Below, piece by piece: positions 25,389-36,585 of a stretch of DNA of 64,000 bases (the first letter of the stretch is position 1; each line of letters begins with the position of its first letter). The notes beneath the pieces are model-generated. The model saw only the letters and a list, made by a program, of their open reading frames with translations. It did not search any database and was not told the origin of the DNA. Both the position numbers and the translations under genes were made by a program. The DNA is from Megalopta genalis (taxonomy: Eukaryota > Arthropoda > Insecta > Hymenoptera > Halictidae). The stretch covers positions 4,240,001 to 4,304,000 of the forward strand of contig NC_135029.1 in the NCBI RefSeq assembly GCF_051020955.1, given 5' to 3'.

Positions 25389-25527
25389 GCGGACAAAATG
25401 CCGGGGGTTGTTAGGGGAAAAAAGAATGGTACCCGCCGATTAATTTCCGTTTCTCTTTCATCCGCCCGTTCGTGCGATTCGCGCGCTGCTGTTTTCGAAC
25501 TCGCTCAACCGTATTATATTCTCGTCG
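25389..25527 (+). repeat. GC-rich dispersed repeat, copy 4 of 5
   Basis: Carries all blocks in order: CGGACAAAATGCCGGGGG, a purine run, CCGCCGATTAATTTCCGTTT, CCCGTTCGTGCGATTCGCGC, TGTTTTCGAACTCG and GTATTATATTCTCG. This is one of the two best-preserved copies. Confidence 0.55.
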
Positions 25528-25597
25528 CACTATTACTTTTTGTCTCGACCCGCGCCGTTGATATTAAATTATTTCAGATCTTTTCTTCACGCTGAAC

Positions 25598-25935
25598 GCG
25601 TATCAAATATTTAACGAATCAAATGTTTATCGATTTTCGTCTTTCAACATTTTGTATGCAACGTTTTGAAGCTTTCGGAACGTTTTTTTTTTAAATACTA
25701 CTGAAGCTTTGGATTGAAAAAGCACTGACCGCTTGATCCGGCTCGTCAAAAAATGATGGAACGGTGGTTATTATGAATAAAGCATTACTGCCCCATTAAT
25801 TTATTTCAATCCTTCTCTCCTTGCGAATCAAATATTTAACGAATCAAATGTTTATCTGTTTTCGTTTGTAATATTTTTTCATGCAGTATCTGAAGCTTTT
25901 CAGATTGAAGAAGAGCTAATCCCTTGCCTTATGAT
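25598..25935 (+). repeat. imperfect tandem duplication, about 225-bp period
   Basis: ATCAAATATTTAACGAATCA followed by AATGTTTATC occurs at about 25,601 and again at about 25,826. Each is followed by TTTTCGT, a short divergent part, then GAAGCTTT and a run ending in GCTTGATCCG or CCCTTGCCTT. The copies are clearly diverged, so the duplication is old. Confidence 0.6.
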
Positions 25936-26095
25936 TAGACTGCGGATTTTTCTGAAATATAACTAATTACAAGACACTAATTACAAGTTACACAGGGACT
26001 ACGTAGATATTTACATCGTTACTTAATCATTTAAGAAAATTGAAAGTAGTTTTTCAATTCTATTTTTTATATAAATGCATAAAATTCGCAGTCTA
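25936..26095. mobile_element. TAGACTGCGG mariner-type MITE, complete (160 bp)
   Basis: The left end is TAGACTGCGGATTTTTCTG. The right end inverted is TAGACTGCGAATTTTATGCA. The first nine bases, including the TA target, are identical. No coding capacity. Confidence 0.7.
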
Positions 26096-26313
26096 CTCAC
26101 GATTTATTTTACAAGTACAGTGACTAATTTCGTATAAGACAGAAAAAGATTGTATTCATTGTACATGTTTAAATTTTCTTTAATGTGTTGAACATTGATA
26201 ACAGATGAATAGAATTTCGTTCAAGATTGAAAGTTAAAAATTCAGAAATTCAAAATCTTCATCTCGAGTCTGAAGAATAATCCCTAGAAAAATAATACAG
26301 CAATCCTAATAAT

Positions 26314-26509
26314 TAGATTGCGGACTTTTATGCATTTATAGCACGTTAAAATTTCTAAAGTGCAAGAAAAGTATAAAGTAATCAATAGTACCTTTACTTT
26401 CTTTTTGTAATGTGTAATCTTTTAGTCGACAAGCAGAATTTTTTCTATGATTCTGATTTTTGCAAACTAACGTATGAAATCGGCAATTAGCACAAACATC
26501 CGCAGTCTA
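26314..26509. mobile_element. TAGACTGCGG mariner-type MITE, complete (196 bp)
   Basis: The left end is TAGATTGCGGACTTTTATGC. The right end inverted is TAGACTGCGGATGTTTGTGC. It lies only 218 bases from the previous copy and in the same orientation. Confidence 0.65.
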
Positions 26510-26519
26510 CTAATAACAA

Positions 26520-27152
26520 CGTTCAAAGATTTGGAAATACGCGTTCTTAGAAACTAGAGATTTTAATTACTTACGCAGAAGAAAATGAATTTGGAACGAT
26601 TCGATCATGTGTAAAACTAACCGATTACACTGAAAGCGTATTATTACTTGGATTTGATATTAAAATGTGTAATACCGATTAATTCTGTTCACGGTCGAAG
26701 ATATTCTCCGCATTGAAATTTTCTCCATTAAGGGATTGACATTTCGCAAAGATAAAAACCGGTTTTATCGATTCTCAAGCACATTCATTCCATTGATTCA
26801 TGCTACGCGCAAGCATATTTGTGTAGAACGGTGGAACGATGGAAGTCGAACCATTGAAAGTGGTCTCCCAGGATGGAAAACTACCCGATGTAACGTAGGA
26901 ATCTTTCTCTCATCGATCATTCCGTTGCACATATTGTCGTTATTGTTCGGTGTAATAAAGATTCTGCAACGTGTACTGTATCTTAAAAATATTCCAACGA
27001 TTTCGCGATTTTGGAATAAATGAATGCAAGGAGTTCGAATTGTTTAGATTGCGGTGCATGACGGAGATCGAGAAAAAATTAACGTGTCATAAATAAAAGT
27101 GGCTATCATTTGTTGCATACTACTGGTTACTTGTTTTACGTGCAGATGATCA
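26520..27152. other. AT-rich DNA, nothing recognised
   Basis: A 95-codon plus-strand frame at 26,736-27,023 has no recognisable domain. Confidence 0.45.
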
Positions 27153-27175
27153 TTCGACTGCGTATTTTATGCATT
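27153..27175 (+). mobile_element. solo left end of the TAGACTGCGG family
   Basis: TTCGACTGCGTATTTTATGC followed by ATTTAT matches the inner part of the family terminus. No paired right end was found. Confidence 0.4.
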
Positions 27176-27802
27176 TATGAGAAAAGTGATTAAATGGAAT
27201 ACAAAAGAGTAAATGCAGGTGATAAATTTAAGAAAATTCTGTTAGTTTATTTTTCACATTATTATAAATGTTATGAATGAGAGAATACATTTTTGTTTCA
27301 CTCCTGTTTGTTGCAATCGATGTAGAGAATTTTTTATTTTATTTTTAAAACATTACAACCAATTCTCAGAAATTTTGATCCTTTACATGTAAACTTTCAT
27401 GATTTATACTTATTTATAATTGCATTGAAATGCTGAAATCAGAAAATATTTTATTTTGCTTAAAGATCCACAGTTCACTGATCATAAATATTCGAAATAT
27501 TCCATTAACAAAATCGAACTGTAAATTAGAGTTTTTCTGGAAATTTTCATTTCCCAGACGATTATAAGCACATATTTTATTGATGCATCGTTTAAATAAA
27601 TCTATTCCAAACACGTAGAAATAAGTAATTGCACGATGAATAATTTATGATCGGGAGGATGCTTCTCAGTGGGAAACGTTGCAAAATCTCCGCAATACGT
27701 ACGTTGATAAGACCGCCACTATCTACTAGGTAATAAATCAAAATTCTGCAAATTATTCGTGAACAAAGAATAAAAAGATATTGGAGATTCAAAATTCATA
27801 AA

Positions 27803-27830
27803 TAGACTGCAGATTTCATGCATTAGCAAA
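27803..27830 (+). mobile_element. solo left end of the TAGACTGCGG family
   Basis: TAGACTGCAGATTTCATGCA matches the family terminus. No clear right end was found. Confidence 0.45.
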
Positions 27831-28082
27831 AATAGGATAGCGAAATACAAAACAGTAAAATTATTAGAAGAATTTAAGAGTATTCTGTCATATTATTGCT
27901 GATATATTCACATTATTAAATAAAGAAGTACATTTTTACCTAACTTCTGCTTTTTGAATAGATTTTTTCACACATTTTCTCGTACGACATACAGTCAATT
28001 ATTAAAATATTCAGATAGTTTTTTTAAAATTGGAAACGACTTAAATTTTTGAAGATGTTAGACGTGAAGATTAGTACACTGG

Positions 28083-28205
28083 ACAATGTTTAACAAAATT
28101 ATTTTCAAAAATTGCAACTGGTTAGAAGGGAAAAAAGAAAGAAATGTCCTTTTTAATCGTTTTATCTGAACTTAGAACGAAAATTGAAACAATGCGTTTA
28201 ATGAC
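28083..28205. repeat. fragment of the Tc1-like fold-back family
   Basis: GTTTTATCTGAACTTAGAAC plus AATGCGTTTAATG aligns with the arms of the fold-back element at 61.1-61.9 kb and with 50,320-50,422. The first 60 bases resemble 15,553-15,610. Confidence 0.4.
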
Positions 28206-28536
28206 AGCTCCCGCAGAGCAAAGAATGGCTTAAAGTCACGGAAATTGGAACATCTACCCTGTGTCACATCGCGCGCTAAACTATCCTCCGATATAATTTT
28301 TGAAATGGAATGCTTTCGAGGTCAAACTCGAACGCATCACATCATCCGTATTCAAGGCTCGGGAAGTGCCCTTAACATTTTATTGCTTTCATCGATTGCC
28401 GTTTGCATTATGCGCGTTTCCTGGTCGCAGTCTGTCTTGGGAAGCGAGCGTTCTCCCCCAGTTTCTTGCCATTCAAATATCGAAGCGATATACAGCTATG
28501 CTCAGGATCTTCCCTATCAAACCTTAAACCATCCCC

Positions 28537-28682
28537 CGCGAACAAAATACCGAGGATCGCTTGGGAAAAAGAAGAGATTTCCGCCGATTAATTTTCGTTT
28601 CCCCTCCGCGGTACCCCGTTCCTAGGTCGTTCGTGCGAATCGTTCGCGGCCGTTTTCAAATCCATCGAGGCATATTATATCC
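28537..28682 (+). repeat. GC-rich dispersed repeat, copy 5 of 5
   Basis: The longest copy. It runs from CGAACAAAATACCGAGGA through GAGATTTCCGCCGATTAATT and TTCGTGCGAATCGTTCGCGG to TTTTCAAATCCATCGAGG and CATATTATATCC. It is followed by a C/T-rich tail, as in copies 2 and 3. Confidence 0.55.
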
Positions 28683-28689
28683 TTGAATC

Positions 28690-30204
28690 ATAGTCCTCTT
28701 CCACCCCTTCTTTCTCTGTCTCTGTCCGCGCGGCTCTCTGGTCCAATCTACCCTTCCTCTCTCGTTCACCCTCGTCCGGCAATCCCCGAATTCGTTATAA
28801 CCGAGAGACGGGAACCACGCAACCGTAACTCTGTAGGATACGATATGCGACTGAAGAGCAAAGAGAGCGTGCGGGAAAGCGGGTGGAAGAGAGAAGACAG
28901 GAGAAGACTACATAGGGTGCTTCCTTAACACTATGGGGTACACGGAACCCGTCGAAATGACGGATTTTTATCCAGGTTTTTAATTTACGATTATACAGAT
29001 TGTAAAGATACATTCACGAGTTTTAATAGTCATATTACGAGTTACGAGTTCACCTGTGACCCGTCGTTGATTTTCGGCCAATAGCGATCACGGCCTGTGA
29101 TCATAGGAAGGGCAGCGGACTGCATTAGAAATGGGGATGTAAACACGCTGTGCCTTCTTCTCGCGGAAGCATGGTACGGATTAACAGAAGAATTGTGTGC
29201 AGAAGAACGAGGAAACACCCTGTATATATAGAGAGAGTGGGGGAGGAAGAGAAAGAGAGGGGGGGGGGGGACAGAAAGGACAGTTCCACCCCACCGTCGA
29301 ATGGAGAAAGATGGCTCAAATCAAATTGACAAACTGCCGTGTGTTTCCCCGTTCGCGGCCTCCAACGGTGCCTAAATGGAAAAGCGCATTGCGGGCGGCC
29401 TCGGTAAACGCTCGAACCTCGGGACCGGCGACAAGCGTTTAACGAATCGCTGATGAACCAGGCTCGCGTTTAGACCGGTAAATGAGAAACAGACGATGGG
29501 AGTGACTGGTGCATTCAATGGCAACAACGAGATGACATTCCACTGTACCGAAAGCGAAGATTTCTATACAAGACATATGAACATAAGGTGGAACTGTTTT
29601 GCGCGATAGTTGGGGTATTCAGAGTTCAAAGATTAGGAACATAACGAAATACAAAATGCAGTAAAACCTTGATTATCGGATCCTACAATATCTGAATTCT
29701 TTATTGTCACAATTACTGTGGATTTTTAGCACATTAAAAATTGTTTACGCCAATACCGAGAGACGTAGGAGGCTTTCTTTTAATTCTCTCGCTATTCCAC
29801 TTTCGCCATAAATGCACAGCATTCACAGTCTGATGATCAGCTGAGGCAACTTATATGTAAAATGATTCACTGTATGAATCAATGGAAATGGAATTTGACA
29901 TTGTAACTGTTTTTTTTATCGGAACTCTCATGTCATTCTGCTTAGTCTGGATAATCGAAGTTATATACAATACCTATGTTCAGACACGTCTCTTCTTTCC
30001 CATCTAGTTTGAATTTGCAAATTCAGGAAATTGTAAAATTTGCGAGATATGGAGTTTTTACTAGAATTTTTCATTTATACTGAGAATTTTTCCGTAACAT
30101 TTTATAAAGTAAATGTCATGAATATTATATAATTACCCCTCGAAGAGTATAATTATTCTGTAAGAGTAAAATAAATTATACAATATATTAGTATTGCGCA
30201 TGTA
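28690..30204. other. GC-richer then AT-rich DNA with short repeats, no gene recognised
   Basis: 28,690-29,500 is GC-rich with frames on both strands lacking domains. A purine tract with an 11-12-base G run lies at about 29,228-29,272. CAGTAAAACCTTGATTATCG at 29,659 resembles a pogo-type end. A family-like right end, GCATTCACAGTCTGA, lies at about 29,818-29,832. None is complete enough to delimit. Confidence 0.45.
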
Positions 30205-33200
30205 AACAGCTAAAACAAGAAATCAGCTAAATCCAAGAAAACAGCTAAATCCAAGAAAACAGCTAAATCCGAGAAATCAGCTAAATCCAAAAAAACAGCT
30301 AAATCCAAAAAAACAGCTAAATCCAAGAAATCAGCTGAATCCAAGAAAACAGCTAAATCCAAGAAAACAGCTAAATCCAAAAAAAAACAGCTAAATCCGA
30401 GAAATCAGCTAAATCCAAGAAAACAGCTAAATCCAAGAAAACAGCTAAATCCGAGAAAACAGCTAAATCCGAGAAAACAGCTAAATCCGAGAAAACAGCT
30501 AAATCCGAGAAAACAGCTAAATCCAAAAAAACAGCTAAATCCGTGAAAACAGCTAAATCCGTGAAAACAGCTAAATCCGTGAAAACAGCTAAATCCGTGA
30601 AAACAGCTAAATCCAAGAAAACAGCTAAATCCAAGAAAACAGCTAAATCCGTGAAAACAGCTAAATCCAAAAAAACAGCTAAATCCGAGAAAACAGCTAA
30701 ATCCAAGAAAACAGCTAAATCCAAGAAAACAGCTAAATCCAAAAAAACAGCTAAATCCAAGAAAACAGCTAAATCCAAGAAAACAGCTAAATCCGTGAAA
30801 ACAGCTAAATCCAAGAAAACAGCTAAATCCGAGAAAACAGCTAAATCCGAGAAAACAGCTAAATCCAAGAAAACAGCTAAATCCAAGAAAACAGCTAAAT
30901 CCAAAAAAACAGCTAAATCCAAGAAAACAGCTAAATCCAAGAAAACAGCTAAATCCAAAAAAACAGCTAAATCCAAGAAAACAGCTAAATCCGTGAAAAC
31001 AGCTAAATCCAAAAAAAACAGCTAAATCCGAGAAAACAGCTAAATCCGTGAAAACAGCTAAATCCGTGAAAACAGCTAAATCCAAGAAAACAGCTAAATC
31101 CGAGAAATCAGCTAAATCCAAGAGATCAGCTAAATCTGAGAAATCAGCTAAATCCAAGAAAACAGCTAAATCTGAAAAATCAGCTAAATCCAAGAAAACA
31201 GCTAAATCCAAGAAAACAGCTAAATCCGAGAAATCAGCTAAATCCGTGAAAACAGCTAAATCCAAGAAAACAGCTAAATCCGTGACAACAGCTAAATCCA
31301 AAAAAACAGCTAAATCTGAAAAATCAGCTAAATCCAAAAAAAACAGCTAAATCCAAAAAAACAGCTAAATCCGTGAAAACAGCTAAATCCGTGAAAACAG
31401 CTAAATCCGTGAAAACAGCTAAATCCAAAAAAACAGCTAAATCCGTGAAAACAGCAAAATCCAAGAAAACAGCTAAATCCAAAAAAACAGCTAAATCCGT
31501 GGCAACAGCTAAATCCAAAAAAACAGCTAAATCTGAGAAATCAGCTAAATCCAAGAAAACAGCTAAATCCAAGAAAACAGCTAAATCTGAAAAATCAGCT
31601 AAATCCAAGAAAACAGCTAAATCTGAAAAATCAGCTAAATCCAAGAAAACAGCTAAATCCAAGAAAACAGCTAAATCCGAGAAATCAGCTAAATCCAAGA
31701 AAACAGCTAAATCCGTGAAAACAGCTAAATCCGAGAAAACAGCTAAATCCAAGAAAACAGCTAAATCTGAAAAATCAGCTAAATCCAAGAAAACAGCTAA
31801 ATCCGAGAAATCAGCTAAATCCAAAAAAACAGCTAAATCCAAAAAAACAGCTAAATCCAAGAAAACAGCTAAATCCAAGAAAACAGCTAAATCCAAAAAA
31901 ACAGCTAAATCCAAGAAAACAGCTAAATCCGTGAAAACAGCTAAATCCAAAAAAAACAGCTAAATCCGAGAAAACAGCTAAATCCGTGAAAACAGCTAAA
32001 TCCGTGAAAACAGCTAAATCCAAGAAAACAGCTAAATCCGAGAAATCAGCTAAATCCAAGAGATCAGCTAAATCTGAGAAATCAGCTAAATCCAAGAAAA
32101 CAGCTAAATCTGAAAAATCAGCTAAATCCAAGAAAACAGCTAAATCCAAGAAAACAGCTAAATCCGAGAAATCAGCTAAATCCGTGAAAACAGCTAAATC
32201 CAAGAAAACAGCTAAATCCGTGACAACAGCTAAATCCAAAAAAACAGCTAAATCTGAAAAATCAGCTAAATCCAAAAAAAACAGCTAAATCCAAAAAAAC
32301 AGCTAAATCCGTGAAAACAGCTAAATCCGTGAAAACAGCTAAATCCGTGAAAACAGCTAAATCCAAAAAAACAGCTAAATCCGTGAAAACAGCAAAATCC
32401 AAGAAAACAGCTAAATCCAAAAAAACAGCTAAATCCGTGGCAACAGCTAAATCCAAAAAAACAGCTAAATCTGAGAAATCAGCTAAATCCAAGAAAACAG
32501 CTAAATCCAAGAAAACAGCTAAATCTGAAAAATCAGCTAAATCCAAGAAAACAGCTAAATCTGAAAAATCAGCTAAATCCAAGAAAACAGCTAAATCCAA
32601 GAAAACAGCTAAATCCGAGAAATCAGCTAAATCCAAGAAAACAGCTAAATCCGTGAAAACAGCTAAATCCGAGAAAACAGCTAAATCCAAGAAAACAGCT
32701 AAATCTGAAAAATCAGCTAAATCCAAGAAAACAGCTAAATCCGAGAAATCAGCTAAATCCAAAAAAACAGCTAAATCCAAAAAAACAGCTAAATCCGTGG
32801 CAACAGCTAAATCCAAGAAAACAGCTAAATCCAAGAAAACAGCTAAATCCGTGACAACAGCTAAATCCAAAAAAACAGCTAAATCTGAGAAATCAGCTAA
32901 ATCCAAGAAAACAGCTAAATCCAAGAAAACAGCTAAATCTGAAAAATCAGCTAAATCCGTGAAAACAGCTAAATCCAAAAAAACAGCTAAATCTGAAAAA
33001 TCAGCTAAATCCAAAAAAAACAGCTAAATCCAAAAAAACAGCTAAATCCAAGAAAACAGCTAAATCCAAAAAAACAGCTAAATCTGAAAAATCAGCTAAA
33101 TCCAAGAGATCAGCTAAATCTGAGAAATCAGCTAAATCCAAGAAAACAGCTAAATCCAAGAAAACAGCTAAATCTGAAAAATCAGCTAAATCCGTGAAAA

Positions 33201-34869
33201 CAGCTAAATCCGTGAAAACAGCTAAATCCGTGAAAACAGCTAAATCCGTGAAAACAGCTAAATCCGAGAAATCAGCTAAATCCAAGAGATCAGCTAAATC
33301 TGAGAAATCAGCTAAATCCAAGAAAACAGCTAAATCCAAGAAAACAGCTAAATCCAAAAAAACAGCTAAATCCAAGAAAACAGCTAAATCCGTGAAAACA
33401 GCTAAATCCAAGAAAACAGCTAAATCCAAAAAAACAGCTAAATCCAAGAAAACAGCTAGATCCGTGAAAACAGCTAAATCCAAGAAAACAGCAAAATCCA
33501 AGAAAACAGCTAAATCCAAGAAAACAGCTAAATCTGAGAAATCAGCTAAATCCAAGAAAAACAGCTAAATCCAAAAAAACAGCTAAATCCAAGAAAACAG
33601 CTAAATCCAAAAAAACAGCTAAATCTGAAAAAAACAGCTAAATCCAAAAAAACAGCTAAATCTGAAAAATCAGCTAAATCCAAGAAAACAGCTAAATCCA
33701 AGAAAACAGCTAAATCCGAGAAAACAGCTAAATCCAAGAAAACAGCTAAATCCAAGAAAACAGCTAAATCCAAAAAAAACAGCTAAATCCAAAAAAACTG
33801 CTAAATCCAAGAAAACAGCTAAATCCGAGAAAACAGCTAAATCCGAGAAAACAGCTAAATCCGTGAAAACAGCTAAATCCGTGAAAACAGCTAAATCCAA
33901 GAAAACAGCTAAATCCGAGAAATCAGCTAAATCCAAGAGATCAGCTAAATCTGAGAAATCAGCTAAATCCAAGAAAACAGCTAAATCCAAGAAAACAGCT
34001 AAATCTGAAAAATCAGCTAAATCCAAGAAAACAGCTAAATCCGAGAAATCAGCTAAATCCAAAAAAACAGCTAAATCCAAAAAAACAGCTAAATCCAAGA
34101 AATCAGCTGAATCCAAGAAAACAGCTAAATCCAAGAAAACAGCTAAATCCAAAAAAAACAGCTAAATCCGAGAAATCAGCTAAATCCAAGAAAACAGCTA
34201 GATCCAAGAAAACAGCTAAATCCAAGAAAACAGCTAAATCCAAGAAAACTGCTAAATCCGTGAAAACAGCTAAATCCGTGAAAACAGCTAAATCCAAAAA
34301 AACAGCTAAATCCGTGAAAACAGCTAAATCCGTGAAAACAGCTAAATCCAAAAAAACAGCTAAATCCAAGAAAACAGCTAGATCCAAGAAAACAGCTAAA
34401 TCCAAGAAAACAGCTAAATCCAAAAAAACTGCTAAATCCGTGAAAACAGCTAAATCCGTGAAAACAGCTAAATCCAAAAAAACAGCTAAATCCGTGAAAA
34501 CAGCTAAATCCGTGAAAACAGCTAAATCCGTGAAAACAGCTAAATCCAAAAAAACAGCTAAATCCAAGAAAACAGCTAAATCCAAGAAAACAGCTAAATC
34601 CAAGAAAACAGCTAAATCCGAGAAATCAGCTAAATCCAAGAAAACAGCTAAATCCAAGAAAACAGCTAAATCTGAAAAATCAGCTAAATCCAAGAAAACA
34701 GCTAAATCCAAGAAAACAGCTAAATCCAAGAAATCAGCTAAATCCGAGAAATCAGCTAAATCCAAGAAATCAGCTAAATCCAAGAAAACAGCTAAATCCA
34801 AGAAAACAGCTAAATCCAAGAAAACAGCTAAATCCAAGAGATCAGCTAAATCCAAGAAAACAGCTAAAT
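30205..34869 (+). repeat. 18-bp tandem array, about 259 units, lysine-rich hexapeptide reading
   Basis: The unit is ACAGCTAAATCCAAGAAA. Variation is concentrated in the last two codons (AAG, AAA, GAG or GTG) and the first codon (ACA or TCA). In the sense frame it reads T-A-K-S-(K/E/V)-K, and stops occur only where an A run has lengthened. Runs of seven A's have become eight, or nine near 30,380, at about 30,380, 31,010, 31,335, 31,950, 32,275, 33,015, 33,558, 33,635, 33,773 and 34,152. Each shifts the frame forward into AGC TAA. The longest uninterrupted sense frame is 238 codons (32,311-33,027). All indels I found are insertions in A runs. The minus strand is also stop-poor in two frames, so openness alone is weak evidence for a protein. 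The array runs straight into the next repeat system. Satellite DNA is the simplest reading; a repetitive lysine-rich protein gene with assembly errors is the alternative. Confidence 0.97.
30901..32797 (+). repeat. 938-bp higher-order tandem duplication inside the 18-bp array
   Basis: Bases 30,901-31,859 recur at 31,839-32,797 with a 938-base offset, and I found no difference across the stretch. The repeat includes two of the lengthened A runs and rare variants such as AGCAAAATCC and GTGGCAACAGC. Because 938 is 52 units of 18 plus 2 extra bases, both frame-shifting insertions were copied with the block. A smaller 180-base (10-unit) duplication sits at about 34,190-34,550. Confidence 0.85.
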
Positions 34870-36585
34870 TGCCAACAGATTTTTTTGATTTGCAGCTATT
34901 TGCTCGGTATCATCCTCGATCCAGAAATTCATTGTAATTCTCAATATTTCCTGAACCGAGGATGATACCGATTGCCCGGGTCTCACCGCGAGGAGGTTGC
35001 TGCTTTAGAGACCCGAAAGGGAGTCAGAACGAAGCCGGAATTCGCTATGACTTCCTTTCTTACAACGACGACTTATAAACTAATACACTCGCTCGCTAGC
35101 TAGCTATCACACACTCCCACACACGCACTCATCCGCATATGTCAAGTACTATTGCGGACCAAAGTGGATCAAAGAAAAAGTCTCTGATCCACGGGGACCG
35201 AAATGTATCAGAGCAGAAGGCTCTGATTCTTCGAAACTAAGAAACAAACGCGTGTCAGTCCAGAAGGCACTGACTCGCGGGTGACGCGACGCGTACAATG
35301 CTCGCACAAATCAGGAGCCTCGCAGATCTCGATGCTCGCCGTTTTCACATGAGGAATAATGATCCAAAGTTGGATCATCCTACAATGAGTCGGATCGCCC
35401 TGCGCCCCGCCCCCAAAAGAGAGCTAAGGACGTCTTACATTGCGAATACGCGAAGCGAGAGCCTCCCCAGCAGGAGGGTCCGCGTTCGAATCACCATGCC
35501 GCATGGTCACTCGTCGAACAACGAGACGTGTCCGGACTTACCCAAGAGTTTGCGCAAGCAAGGCCACCACAGCTTTCTGCTGTGGCGGAGTCAAAAACGA
35601 GACGCGAAAAAGTAATGCTAAGGCAATACTACTGGACATATGCGAAATTAGCGACTCGGGTACCTCGGGGACGCTACCCCCCGTGCCCCCCACGGGCGCT
35701 CCCTGTGGGTCGGGGGCCCCTGGGGGAACTTAACCCCTTACCATACTATTCTCTTTAAATTTATGATGACTAGAAATTTCTCGATTGTAATTATTTCTCA
35801 GAAGGAGAAAAAAATTTGAGTTTACTGTGAGACTATACTTCTTAAGCAATTAAATATTGTGGTGAAAAGAAGATAAATTTAGATAAAGTTGTAAGAGCAA
35901 AATAATATTCATTCTAAAGAGAAATCTTTATTAAAAGCTGGACCCGTTAAAGTACGGCAAGAGGTTAAGAATCTTAAACTAACTCACATACACTTATTAA
36001 CTAACTCGCACGCACTTATTAACTAAGACGCATCCCTCGGCGGATGATAATCCCACGGCGGATGAAAATCCCACGGCGGATGTTAATCCCACGGCGGATG
36101 ATAATATCTGTAATAAACCTGAAACCATTGACTTCAAGTTAGTCAGAATATAAGTCGAAATAGGAAACCTAAGACCAGCACACGAGTGCCAAACTAACCA
36201 GCACGCGAGTGCCAAACTAACCAGCACACGAGTGCCACACTGACCAGCACACGAGTGCCACACTAACCAGCACACGAGTGCCACACTAACCAGCACACGA
36301 GTGCCAAACTAACCCGCACACGAGTGCAATTTTTGAGAGAATGGACGCAACGAAATCTAAGAAACTCAAATTAAGAACCCTAACTACCTACAAGCGCCTC
36401 GGGTACCTCGGGGACGCTACCCCCCGTACTCACTTGCGGGCCCCACCCGCAAGCGAGCCCCTGAGGGACCTCCGATCGGAGGAATTACAATTTCAACACT
36501 TATCGAACGAAGCATTATTCAGAGCCCCGACTTATAGTATAAATTCACACACTTTTACAATACATACTTGTTACAATACAAAGTT
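34870..36585 (+). repeat. hairpin-rich 1.7-kb repeat unit, copy A
   Basis: The first of two tandem units; TGCAGCTATTTGCTCGGTAT at 34,891 recurs at 36,586. It is unusually dense in short inverted repeats: a 15-base stem (34,904-34,918 with 34,957-34,971), CGGGTCTC/GAGACCCG (34,977 and 35,008), GTGGATCA/TGATCCAC (35,164 and 35,185), ATCAGAGC/GCTCTGAT around an AGAAG loop (35,207-35,227), GTCAGT/ACTGAC around the same loop type (35,254-35,274), CCACAGC/GCTGTGG (35,567-35,585), CTTGCGGG/CCCGCAAG (about 36,432-36,453) and CCTCCGATCGGAGG (about 36,468-36,481). It also holds CGGCGGATGATAATCCCA repeats (36,040-36,105) and a 23-base repeat. Open frames here are short and contradictory between strands. 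It could be a structured noncoding transcript or a hairpin-rich satellite; I do not recognise it. Confidence 0.8.
36174..36327 (+). repeat. 23-bp tandem repeat with mini-hairpins
   Basis: Six full units and one partial unit of ACCAGCACACGAGTGCC plus AAACTA or CACTA-type spacer. Each unit carries GCAC ACGA GTGC, a four-base stem with a four-base loop; the loop is GCGA in unit 2. The same repeat returns at 37,949-37,990, 38,109-38,216 and 38,511-38,530. Confidence 0.9.

Noticed and set aside
30205..34869. CRISPR-like regular repeats
   Set aside because: The units are contiguous with no unique spacers, and the DNA is eukaryotic.
30371..34937. Many open frames of 75-310 codons on both strands
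   Set aside because: They are readings of the 18-bp tandem unit, which is stop-free in several frames on both strands. Openness here follows from the repeat and does not show a gene.
35478..35500. GTTCGAATCAC, resembling a tRNA T-loop
   Set aside because: No acceptor stem, D-loop or anticodon arm can be placed around it; the same string in copy B (about 37,280) likewise lacks tRNA context.
35997..36296. Minus-strand frame with repeated VALVCW-type strings
   Set aside because: The repetition comes from the 23-bp GCACACGAGTGCC repeat; the frame differs between copies A and B.
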